DNA from: Allobosea sp. CRIB-10
GTDB lineage: Bacteria; Pseudomonadota; Alphaproteobacteria; Rhizobiales; Beijerinckiaceae
Length of the DNA: 64,000 nt
Assembly (NCBI RefSeq): GCF_900112185.1
Contig: NZ_FOKP01000015.1
Coordinates: forward strand, 1 to 64,000
Direction: 5' to 3'
In this document: in pieces, positions 1 through 6,748 of the stretch
Numbering within the stretch: the stretch's first letter is position 1
How the letters are laid out: the number at the start of each line of letters is the position of its first letter
Program-made: the position numbers and the translations under genes
The notes under the pieces: model-generated
Databases searched by the model: none
What the model saw: only the letters and a program-made list of their open reading frames with translations
Told to the model about the DNA's origin: nothing

Positions 1-1
1 G

Positions 2-184
2 ACTTGCAGGGTCACGCATCACATCCCCTGGCGGCTGCTGCGCGGCGTCCTCAACGGCGATCGCCTCGACGAGCTGCACAAGCGCCTGGTCTGCCAGAAA
101 TGCGGCACCAGGCCGGCGCCCGAGGATGTCTGCATCCCGGAGCCGGTGAAGTTTCCGGGCGGGCCGCTGTACGGGCCGAGCTGA
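2..184 (+). CDS. hypothetical protein, 3' end only (cut by window edge)
   Basis: An open frame enters from the left edge and ends at TGA 182-184, leaving 60 residues. It carries a CQKCG pair near residues 33-37, further cysteines near the start and at VCIPEP, and an HH pair. This suggests a small zinc-ribbon or zinc-finger protein, but I do not recognise the family. The frame ends just before the promoter of the next operon, so it is a separate transcription unit. Its neighbours look like phage or plasmid accessory genes; that context is inference. Confidence 0.5.
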   Translation, partial: TCRVTHHIPWRLLRGVLNGDRLDELHKRLVCQKCGTRPAPEDVCIPEPVKFPGGPLYGPS

Positions 185-201
185 ACGTTTCGCGGGCTCC
201 A

Positions 202-229
202 TTGACATACGCAAAAATGCGTATAGACT
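202..229 (+). promoter_or_regulatory. promoter with embedded palindromic operator for the HTH operon
   Basis: A perfect -35 TTGACA (202-207) is followed by TATAGA (222-227) or TAGACT (224-229) as the -10. The spacer is filled by a perfect inverted repeat, ATACGCA (207-213), AAAA, TGCGTAT (218-224). A repressor bound there would block RNA polymerase. The downstream operon encodes an HTH protein, so autorepression is the simplest reading, as in many HigA/Xre-type antitoxin operons. Confidence 0.7.
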
Positions 230-291
230 CCATCCTGTCAGCAAACGCTGGCGCCCGGCGCCTCCCGGCAATGAGGGGCAGGACCACGACG

Positions 292-627
292 ATGGCCACG
301 ATCCGCATCCCCGTCTACGCCCAGGACAGCCACAACTACCTGACCTCCTCCGACCACGTGCACTATTCCTGGCGGTCGGCCGAGAGCTTCGTCCACACTT
401 ACGCGGAGCCGATGTCCGGCCGCGACACCGGCTGCATCGATTACTCGGCCGAGGATAGCCGCCTGATCGGCCACATCGTCGCTCCGGCCGGCTCGAAGAC
501 CTATGTCAGCGTCTGCGAGATGGAGTGCCTGGCGCTGCCGGGAGACCGCTCCGGCTACGACATCTACGAGGCCGTCATGATCGCGAAAGCCGGCGAGTGC
601 GGCCTCTCCTGGGAGCGGGCTCAATGA
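292..627 (+). CDS. unknown 111-residue protein, first gene of HTH-regulated operon
   Basis: The protein has 111 residues. The start ATG 292 is chosen for the GGGGCAGGA-like ribosome site about 10 bases upstream; an in-frame ATG at 271 is the alternative. There is no signal peptide or membrane segment. It contains several His, Tyr and Cys residues (for example DHVHYSW near residue 21 and VCEMEC near residue 74), but no domain I recognise. The stop overlaps the ATG of the HTH gene (ATGA), so the two are translationally coupled. In such arrangements the first gene can be a toxin, but no toxin motif is visible here. Confidence 0.6.
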   Translation: MATIRIPVYAQDSHNYLTSSDHVHYSWRSAESFVHTYAEPMSGRDTGCIDYSAEDSRLIGHIVAPAGSKTYVSVCEMECLALPGDRSGYDIYEAVMIAKAGECGLSWERAQ

Positions 628-1100
628 GCCCCTCCATCAATCGCGGCAGGCTCGTCGTCCAGGAGCTGGGCGCGGGCTGGGTGAGCAAGTTCACCGGGAC
701 GCTCCGCCCGCCGAAGGGCTGGGAGGCCGTGGCCGAGGTCAAGCGGCTCGACAAGGAAAGCGGCTGGTCCCTCATGATCCGCAACCAGCGCACCGGAGTG
801 CTTGCGGCTTGGTATGGCGGCAGCATCGAGAGCCTGCCGCAGGACAAGGCGCGGGCCGCGCTCTCGGCCCTGCTCGGCGAGGACGGGGCAGATGCGGACG
901 AGCTCCCCGCCAACGCCGCCGATGGCGGCCGCGAGGTCGCCGCCCTCCTGCAGGAATGGCGGGGCAAGGCGGCGATGACGCAGGGTGATGCTGCCTCGCT
1001 GCTAGGCGTGCCGCTGCGCACCTATCAGGGCTGGGAGGCCGGCCGCGTCGGCAATACGCTGCGCCGCCTGATTGTGCTCGCGCTCAAGGCCTTCGACTGA
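624..1100 (+). CDS. HTH (Xre-like) transcriptional regulator with novel N-terminal domain
   Basis: The protein has 158 residues. The C-terminal half (about 110-150) reads as a helix-turn-helix: MTQGDAASLLGVPLRTYQGW followed by EAGR, the classic Xre/Cro spacing with 'T..G.AA.LLGV....Y..WE.GR'. The N-terminal half (1-85) holds repeated Trp/aromatic positions (GWVSKF, KGWEAV, SGWSLM, AAWYGG) and resembles no domain I can name. It overlaps the preceding gene by four bases. It probably binds the ATACGCA/TGCGTAT repeat in its own promoter (inference). It could be the antitoxin-like member of a two-gene module. Confidence 0.7.
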   Translation: MSPSINRGRLVVQELGAGWVSKFTGTLRPPKGWEAVAEVKRLDKESGWSLMIRNQRTGVLAAWYGGSIESLPQDKARAALSALLGEDGADADELPANAADGGREVAALLQEWRGKAAMTQGDAASLLGVPLRTYQGWEAGRVGNTLRRLIVLALKAFD

Positions 1101-1214
1101 GAGAGTGCCAGCGCTCCCGCCTGCACCATGCCGACCTGGCGATCCAGCGTGACAGTTCGAGATCGGGCGTCATGCCCATTCTTCCGCCCCATGCGATTGA
1201 GTTTGCTACATTTT

Positions 1215-1266
1215 CCGGAACTGTCATGCAGGCGCTCGCCATATCGGCAAATCATGACAGTTCCGG
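1215..1266. repeat. 14-bp inverted repeat within the 1101-1487 gap
   Basis: CCGGAACTGTCATG (1215-1228) and CATGACAGTTCCGG (1253-1266) are perfect inverted copies 24 bases apart. A third copy of the core TGACAGTTC lies at 1150-1158. No T-run follows, so it is not an obvious terminator. The rest of the gap (to 1487) contains short degenerate GATTTCTGG and TCCCG repeats and no credible gene. It lies between two convergent gene ends at the border of the accessory patch, so an attachment, recombinase or replication-protein site is possible but unproven. Confidence 0.6.
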
Positions 1267-1487
1267 CGGGCGCCGCGACGGGATTTCAATGAGTTAGCGC
1301 CGATCCCGATTTCTGGCTTTCTGCCTTTCGGGATTTCTGGCCACGCAGGCCGCGAAAGATCAAATGGCAATAACCGCCGCGCCCTTCGCCGCCTAAGCCC
1401 TTGCAGCGCCGCCGCTTTCCGCCTGATCCCGGATAGTCCCGGCTAATCCCGCCTCATTGCCATGTGATTGTTCGTTTCACACTCGTC

Positions 1488-2783
1488 TTATGTCTGCCCC
1501 GGCCGCAGCTTGTAAAAGACGTGCCGGCCGATAGTGTCCATTTTTTTCAGCTTTCGCGCCCAGTACGGACGAACGTAGTCCGCGTGGTAATGCGTGGAGG
1601 CGCCGACTTCCGCCAGATAGGTCGTGCCGTCATAGACCTCGCGGGCGATGCGGACCGCGTCGCGCCAGGGGCCGGGCTCGGTGATGCGCAGCGACTTGCC
1701 CTCGCAGGCGAAGGTGAACTGGCAGGCGAGATGGCGGCTGGCGTTCTGGTAGACCGCGCCGCAGACCGTGTTCGGGTAGAGCCCGCTCTTGACCCGGTTG
1801 AGCACGACCTGCGCCACGGCGGCGCGGCCCTGCTCGCCCTCCGAGCGGGCCTCGAAATAGACCGCCTCGGCCAGGCAGCGCTGCTCCTTGGCCATGTTCT
1901 CCGGCGCGATCAGGCTGGTATAGATCTGCTTCTCATTGGGGTCGACGGTGCGCAGGTCCGTGCTCGGTCCGCGCTCCGATTTGGCGATGCGGCTGCGCGA
2001 TTTCGGCTCGGCGGCGACGGGCGCCATCTGCATCGGCGTCGCCGAGGCAGCGCCGGCGCTGCCGGTGGCTGTCGGCGTGCTGGAGGACTGGCCGAGTGCC
2101 GTGGGGACGGTCGGTGTCGCGCCGTCGAGGTTTTCCGGGGCGAGTTCGCCATGGCGCGGCGAGCCGAGGCTCTTCGGCACCGCGGCCGGCGAGGATTCCG
2201 ACAGGGCCGGGTCGGTGACACCCTCATCGCGCAGGAAGGGCTCGAAGCCGAGCGGCGGCTCCTCCGGGCTTTCCTGCGCTTCCAGCGAGAAACCGCCCGA
2301 GATCAGCCCGGGCTGGGTGTCACCGAAGACGACCTGTTCGAGCTCGCCGGGCGGGCCGTTGCGGGTCAGCGTCGGGCGCAGCGATATGATCGGGTCACCC
2401 TTGCTGCTGCGGTCGACCTGCGGGAAGGCGCTGGCCGAGCGCTTCATGTCCTCGCGCGGCTGGCGCGGATCGATCGCGAAGGTCCGCTCCGGCGTTTCGA
2501 AGGAGAGGCGCGCCGGTTGGATCAGGCGGGCATAGGCACGCTCCGGCAGATGGAAGGCGCTGGCGGCGACGAGCAGCGACGGGCCGTCCGCGAGTTCGGA
2601 GAGTGGCCCCGGGGCCGTGCGCGCGATCAGCGAGCCTGGCGGGCCGAGTGGGGCTGGATTCTGGCCGGCCGAGGCGGTGAAGGAGACCAGCATGCCGGCC
2701 GAGAGCGCCCAGGGCGCGACCGTCGCCAGCGCCCAGCGCAGACGCTGCCAGCCCACTCGCTTCGATCGCCGACGCAGACGCAA
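1488..2783 (-). CDS. SleB/CwlJ-type cell wall hydrolase
   Basis: The protein has 431 residues. A basic N-terminus and one hydrophobic segment (about 15-38) anchor or export it. A long low-complexity Pro/Ser/Ala region (40-295) follows, then a C-terminal Hydrolase_2 domain (about 300-431) beginning with AEAVYFEARSEGEQG. That domain carries the conserved VVLNRV, CQFTFAC and HYHADYV blocks. SleB-type enzymes are lytic transglycosylase-like peptidoglycan hydrolases; in non-sporulating alphaproteobacteria they act in periplasmic wall remodelling. It is transcribed divergently from the acyl-CoA dehydrogenase gene. Confidence 0.88.
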   Translation of the reverse strand: MRLRRRSKRVGWQRLRWALATVAPWALSAGMLVSFTASAGQNPAPLGPPGSLIARTAPGPLSELADGPSLLVAASAFHLPERAYARLIQPARLSFETPERTFAIDPRQPREDMKRSASAFPQVDRSSKGDPIISLRPTLTRNGPPGELEQVVFGDTQPGLISGGFSLEAQESPEEPPLGFEPFLRDEGVTDPALSESSPAAVPKSLGSPRHGELAPENLDGATPTVPTALGQSSSTPTATGSAGAASATPMQMAPVAAEPKSRSRIAKSERGPSTDLRTVDPNEKQIYTSLIAPENMAKEQRCLAEAVYFEARSEGEQGRAAVAQVVLNRVKSGLYPNTVCGAVYQNASRHLACQFTFACEGKSLRITEPGPWRDAVRIAREVYDGTTYLAEVGASTHYHADYVRPYWARKLKKMDTIGRHVFYKLRPGQT

Positions 2784-2876
2784 CTGACCCAGGCCCTCAT
2801 ATCCAGAAGACGAAAGCGGAATGGCCGCAAATCCGGATGATGCAAATTCGCGACAGTTCGATAATCCCTTGTCAGG

Positions 2877-2892
2877 GTTGAAGGTGGGTTAA
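2877..2892 (-). promoter_or_regulatory. possible CtrA-like site upstream of the cell wall hydrolase
   Basis: Read on the minus strand the site is TTAA-N7-TCAAC, one base from the alphaproteobacterial CtrA consensus TTAA-N7-TTAAC. It lies about 95 bases upstream of the hydrolase start. Cell-wall remodelling genes are common CtrA targets, but a single imperfect match can arise by chance. Confidence 0.25.
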
Positions 2893-2946
2893 CGTGGCAC
2901 CGCCGATTGCCTCGGCCGGTCGCAGGGACGGGCACCCACAGCCCCT

Positions 2947-3064
2947 TCATCCTGAGGAGCAAGCACAAGCTTGCGTCTCGAAGGATGCTCCAGTGAGTTG
3001 CGGAGCCTCCTGGAGCATCCTTCGAGACGCCATTCCCATGGGAATGGCTCCTCAGGATGAGGGC
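2947..3064. repeat. REP-like palindrome, family A, copy 1
   Basis: The outer arms TCATCCTGAGGAGC and GCTCCTCAGGATGA enclose the inner arms GCGTCTCGAAGGATGCTCC and its complement, so the single strand can fold into a long branched hairpin. Related copies lie at 15272-15385, 39214-39260 and 43659-43710. All are intergenic. It fills most of the 379-base gap between the divergent hydrolase and dehydrogenase genes. Confidence 0.85.
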
Positions 3065-3162
3065 TGGGGGGATGAACGGGCTTGTGCCAGCCTCCGCCAA
3101 AAGACGGCTTTCCCGATCGGGGATTTGTCCCTTATGCTGCGCCGCAACAAAGGGAGAGAGAC

Positions 3163-4836
3163 ATGAATGCCACCGCCCTCAAGGCTGATTCCGAGGCCAA
3201 TGCCGTCGCGCTGATCGCCGCCGCCTTGCCCGGTTTCGAGGCTCTGCTGGAGGAAGCGGTCGCCGCCGTCAGGCAGAAGGTGCTGGTCGACGGCCGGATT
3301 TCCGCGGCCAAGCTCGAGCAGGAGCAGCACGCCGCCCATGGCCTCTCCTGGCTCGCCACCTATGTGATGGCCCTGCGCGAGCTGAAAGCCTATGGCGAGC
3401 GCCTGCAAAGCGAGGATCGCTACGGCGCGATCGAGGACTACGCGATCCGGATCGGCGCCGGCGAATACGCCGCCCAGATCTTCGGCGGCATCCCGATGAG
3501 CCAGGGCGAGATCGTCCGTCTGCCGACGCTCGGGCTTTCGGCCAAGGCCGTCGCCGCCGCCTGCTCGGACGCCGCCGAGCAACTGATCGCCGAAGGCAAC
3601 ACACCGGAAAACCGCGCCCGCTTCGTCGCCCTGTTCAGCCAATCGCAAGGCCTCGCCAGCGTCGGCGACCCCGGCCTCGACGAGACGCTCGAAGCGATCC
3701 GCTCGGAGATGCGCCGCTTCTGCGAGCAGCAGGTGACGCCGCATGCGCATGAATGGCACCTGCAGAACGAGTACATCCCGCTGCCGGTGGTCGAGCAGAT
3801 GGCCGAGCTCGGAGTCTTCGGCCTGACCATCCCCGAGGAATTCGGCGGCATGGGCCTGTCGAAGGTCTCGATGTGCGTCGTCTCCGAAGAGCTCTCGCGC
3901 GGCTATATCGGCGTCGGCTCGCTCGGCACCCGCTCCGAGATCGCCGCCGAGCTGATCCTCAACGGCGGTACCGACGAGCAGAAGGCCTATTGGCTGCCGA
4001 AGATCGCTTCGGGCGAGATCCTGCCCACGGCGGTCTTCACCGAGCCGAACACTGGCTCCGACCTGGCATCGCTGCGCACCAAGGCGGTTAAGGACGCTGA
4101 TGTCTGGAAGGTCTACGGCAACAAGACCTGGATCACCCATCCCGTCCGCGCCGACATCATGACGCTGCTGGTCCGCACCGATCCGGACGCGCCGGGCTAT
4201 CGCGGCCTGTCCATGCTGATCGCCGAGAAGCCGCGCGGCACCGACGCCGATCCGTTCCCGGTCGAGGGGCTGACCGGCGGCGAGATCGAGGTGCTCGGCT
4301 ATCGCGGCATGAAGGAATACGAGCTCGCCTTCGACGGCTTCGAGGTCAAGGGGGAGAACCTGCTCGGCGGCGTCGAAGGCCAAGGCTTCAAGCAATTGAT
4401 GCAGACCTTCGAGGCTGCCCGCATCCAGACCGCGGCCCGCGCGCTCGGCGTCGCGCAATCGGCCTTCGATCTCGGCCTGCGCTATGCCCAGGAGCGCATC
4501 CAGTTCGGCAAGCCGCTGATCGCCTTCCCGCGCGTCGCCGATAAGCTCGCCATGATGGCGGCCGAGCTCGTCATCGCCCGCCAGCTCACCTATTTCGCCG
4601 CCCGCGAGAAGGACGCCGACCGGCGCTGCGACCTCGAGGCCGGCATGGCCAAGCTGCTCGGCGCCCGCGTCGCCTGGGCGGCGGCCGACAACGCGCTGCA
4701 GATCCATGGCGGCAACGGCTTTGCGCTGGAGTACCCGGTCAGCCGCGTGCTCTGCGACGCCCGCATCCTCAACATCTTCGAGGGCGCGGCCGAGATCCAG
4801 GCGCAGGTGATCGCGCGGCGACTGGTCGAGGGCTGA
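3163..4836 (+). CDS. mcd: (2S)-methylsuccinyl-CoA dehydrogenase (acyl-CoA dehydrogenase family)
   Basis: The protein has 557 residues. ATG 3163 is preceded by AGGGAGAGAG. An N-terminal extension of about 160 residues precedes a complete FAD acyl-CoA dehydrogenase fold: the N domain starts near residue 165, VFTEPNTGSDLAS lies near 291, and the C-terminal block FEGAAEIQ has the likely catalytic base at Glu540. The long extension and total length match Mcd rather than the usual ~380-residue enzymes. Mcd oxidises methylsuccinyl-CoA to mesaconyl-CoA in the ethylmalonyl-CoA pathway of acetyl-CoA assimilation. No other pathway gene is adjacent. Another extended acyl-CoA dehydrogenase is the alternative. 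Confidence 0.75.
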   Translation: MNATALKADSEANAVALIAAALPGFEALLEEAVAAVRQKVLVDGRISAAKLEQEQHAAHGLSWLATYVMALRELKAYGERLQSEDRYGAIEDYAIRIGAGEYAAQIFGGIPMSQGEIVRLPTLGLSAKAVAAACSDAAEQLIAEGNTPENRARFVALFSQSQGLASVGDPGLDETLEAIRSEMRRFCEQQVTPHAHEWHLQNEYIPLPVVEQMAELGVFGLTIPEEFGGMGLSKVSMCVVSEELSRGYIGVGSLGTRSEIAAELILNGGTDEQKAYWLPKIASGEILPTAVFTEPNTGSDLASLRTKAVKDADVWKVYGNKTWITHPVRADIMTLLVRTDPDAPGYRGLSMLIAEKPRGTDADPFPVEGLTGGEIEVLGYRGMKEYELAFDGFEVKGENLLGGVEGQGFKQLMQTFEAARIQTAARALGVAQSAFDLGLRYAQERIQFGKPLIAFPRVADKLAMMAAELVIARQLTYFAAREKDADRRCDLEAGMAKLLGARVAWAAADNALQIHGGNGFALEYPVSRVLCDARILNIFEGAAEIQAQVIARRLVEG

Positions 4837-4867
4837 GGGGGAAGTTCGGGCTTGCAGTAAAGCGCGC

Positions 4868-4972
4868 GAGCCCTCTCCCGGAACGGGGGAGGGTTGGGAG
4901 GGGGCAGCGCTGAGGCTGGTTGATATAGTGACAGCCCCCTCTCCATCTCTCCCCCGTTCCGGGAGAGAGGGC
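4868..4972. repeat. intergenic inverted repeat (CTCTCCC..GGGAGAG family)
   Basis: CCCTCTCCCGGAACGGGGGAG near the left end and CTCCCCCGTTCCGGGAGAG near the right end are inverted copies around a ~60-base loop. It sits between two convergent genes and could help end transcription. A related palindrome lies on the other side of the MarR-like gene. Confidence 0.75.
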
Positions 4973-4995
4973 CTGTCGCGGTTCCCGCGCTTCGT

Positions 4996-5526
4996 TCAGA
5001 GACTCGCCGCCGCCCGCGCCGCCTGGTCGTACTGGCCCGACAGCGAGCGCATCGCGGCGGCGATCTCCGACAGGCGGGCCGGGTCGATCCCGGTCGCCAG
5101 CACCGATTTGACCAGAAGCTGCTCGCGGATCTGGGCGTAGCGCTTGCAGGCTTCCTCGCCCGCAGGCGTGATCGCGACGGTCTTCTCCTTGCCCTTGCGC
5201 CCGCTCTTCAGCAGCTTCAGGCGCTCGAGCTTCTTCAGCGAATAGTTCACCAGATGCGTGTCCTCGATGTTGAGGACGAGGCAAATGTCGGCGAGGCGCT
5301 TGGCCTTGCCGCGATGGTTGACGTTGTGCAGGACGAGCACGTCCATCGGCGTCAATTCGGGGATGCCGGCAGCCGTCATGCCGCGCAGCATCCAGCGATG
5401 GAAGGCGTTTACCGTCATCGTCAGCGCGAACTCGAACTCCGACAGCGCCGGCATCGCGCCGGAGGCAAGATGGCCGGAGGAGACGATCGGGCCGAGGTTG
5501 TCGGGAGATTGCATCGTGACGTTCAC
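4996..5526 (-). CDS. MarR-type winged-helix transcriptional regulator
   Basis: The protein has 176 residues. A winged-helix core spans about 55-130: LTPMDVLVLHNVNHRGKAKR, then LADICLVLNIEDTHLVNYSLKKLE as the recognition-helix region, and a basic wing SGRKGKEKTVAIT. It resembles the predicted MarR-like family COG5631. Targets are unknown; it is flanked on both sides by palindromic repeats and does not overlap a neighbour. The TRAP operon downstream in the same direction is a possible target, by position only. ATG 5514 is an alternative start. Confidence 0.75.
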   Translation of the reverse strand: MNVTMQSPDNLGPIVSSGHLASGAMPALSEFEFALTMTVNAFHRWMLRGMTAAGIPELTPMDVLVLHNVNHRGKAKRLADICLVLNIEDTHLVNYSLKKLERLKLLKSGRKGKEKTVAITPAGEEACKRYAQIREQLLVKSVLATGIDPARLSEIAAAMRSLSGQYDQAARAAASL

Positions 5527-5543
5527 CGAAGGGCGCGGGGAAC

Positions 5544-5688
5544 CCTCTCCTGTAAGGAGAGGGCAGGGTGAGGTGTCGGCCGGTGGACCAGTGGCGCGAG
5601 CGCTGACCGCGCGGTGGGGTTCGAGCTAACGATTCCGCTCCGAACACCTCACCCCTGCCCCTCTCCTTCCAGGAGAGGGGGTCTGTCG
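5544..5688. repeat. intergenic inverted repeat (CTCTCCT..AGGAGAG family)
   Basis: CCCTCTCCTGTAAGGAGAGGG and CCCTCTCCTTCCAGGAGAGG-type arms bracket further inverted pairs (GTGAGGTGTCGG against CACCTCACCCC). It is part of the same loose family as 4868-4972; both are followed by a near-identical GTTCCCGCGC stretch, so the MarR-like gene sits between related repeat ends. Confidence 0.7.
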
Positions 5689-5716
5689 TGGTTCCCGCGC
5701 TAATGCGGGAACAGCC

Positions 5717-6703
5717 TCACATCTTCTTATAGGCATCGACGATCGCCTGGCCGTCGGCGCCGGCCTTCTTCAGCCAGTCGGCGGTCAGCGTCTCGCCGGC
5801 TTTCTTGAAGCCGGCGGCGAGCGCCGCCGACGGGGCCTGCACCTTCATGCCCTTGGCCTTGAGCTGGTCGAGATACCAGTTGGTCTTCTCTTCCCACATC
5901 TTCCAGCCGCGCGCCTCGGCTGTCGCGGCGGCCTTCAGGATCGCCTCCTGCGTCGGCTTGTCGAGCGCGTCGAAGGCGGCCTTGTTGACGAAGGTGGCAT
6001 CCTTCGGGATCCAGGCCTGCACGTCGTAGAAATGCGTCAGCGTCTCCCAGGCCTTCGAGTCGTAGCCGGTGCCGCCCGACGACATGAAGGAATTGACCAC
6101 GCCGGTCGCCAGCGCCTGCGGCAGCTCCGCCGCCTGGATCGTCACCGACTGCATGCCGAGCAATTCGCCGAGGCGGGCGGTGCCGACATTATAGGCCCGC
6201 CATTTCAGGCCCTTCATGTCCTCGATCGTGTTGAGCTCCTTCTTGGTGTAGACGCCCTGCGGCGCCCAGGGGACCATGAACAGCAGCTTGACGCCCTGGC
6301 TCTCGAGCTTCTTCTCGACCGCCGCCTTCGAGGCCGCATAGAGCTTTTTCGAGTCGGCGAAGGAGGTCGCCAGGAACGGCACCACGTCGATGCCGAAGAT
6401 CGGATCCTCGTTCTCGTGGATCGACATCAGCACCTCGCCCATCTGGGCCTGGCCGCTGGCGACCGCGCGCTTGATCTCGGGCGCCTTGAACAGGGAGGCG
6501 CCGGGGTGGACGGTGATCTGCAGCTTGCCTGACGTCGCGGTCTCGACGTCCTTGGCGAAGAGGACGAGGTTCTCCGAATGCGGGTTGTCGGCCGGGTAGG
6601 CGGCCGGCAGGTTCCACTTGGTCTGGGCCGCGGCGGGGGCGGCGAGCGCGAAGGCGCTGCAGCCCAGTGCGAAGGCGGCGATCGCGGTTCTGCGATTGAA
6701 CAT
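5717..6703 (-). CDS. TRAP transporter substrate-binding protein (DctP family)
   Basis: The protein has 328 residues. The N-terminal signal peptide has a basic start, a hydrophobic run and an AAPAAAQT cleavage region near residue 26. The mature protein has the DctP fold signatures, including HPGASLFKAPEI, FMVPWAPQGVY, KGLKWRAYN and MSSGGTGYDSKAWE. It binds the substrate in the periplasm and hands it to the membrane subunits encoded just upstream in the same direction. Its position next to a hydantoinase-type enzyme suggests a cyclic amide, amino acid derivative or related organic acid as substrate (inference). Confidence 0.92.
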   Translation of the reverse strand: MFNRRTAIAAFALGCSAFALAAPAAAQTKWNLPAAYPADNPHSENLVLFAKDVETATSGKLQITVHPGASLFKAPEIKRAVASGQAQMGEVLMSIHENEDPIFGIDVVPFLATSFADSKKLYAASKAAVEKKLESQGVKLLFMVPWAPQGVYTKKELNTIEDMKGLKWRAYNVGTARLGELLGMQSVTIQAAELPQALATGVVNSFMSSGGTGYDSKAWETLTHFYDVQAWIPKDATFVNKAAFDALDKPTQEAILKAAATAEARGWKMWEEKTNWYLDQLKAKGMKVQAPSAALAAGFKKAGETLTADWLKKAGADGQAIVDAYKKM

Positions 6704-6748
6704 GTCGTTGTCCCTCTCTTGCTTGGTCTTGGTTGCTCGGTCTTGAAC

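Noticed and set aside
1215-1266. Inverted repeat considered as a terminator for the HTH operon
   Set aside because: The 24-base loop and lack of a T-run on either side do not fit a rho-independent terminator.
1464-2840. Long plus-strand frame across the cell wall hydrolase gene
   Set aside because: Same shadow effect; the minus-strand product has a clear Hydrolase_2 domain and the plus-strand product is Arg/Gly/Ala-rich without motifs.
3052-4707. Long minus-strand frame across the acyl-CoA dehydrogenase gene
   Set aside because: Antisense shadow; composition is atypical and no domain is visible, whereas the plus strand carries complete acyl-CoA dehydrogenase motifs.
4970-5700. Near-identical GTTCCCGCGC stretches on both sides of the MarR-like gene considered as target-site duplication of a mobile element
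   Set aside because: They belong to the ends of related intergenic palindromes, and the gene between them shows no transposition functions.
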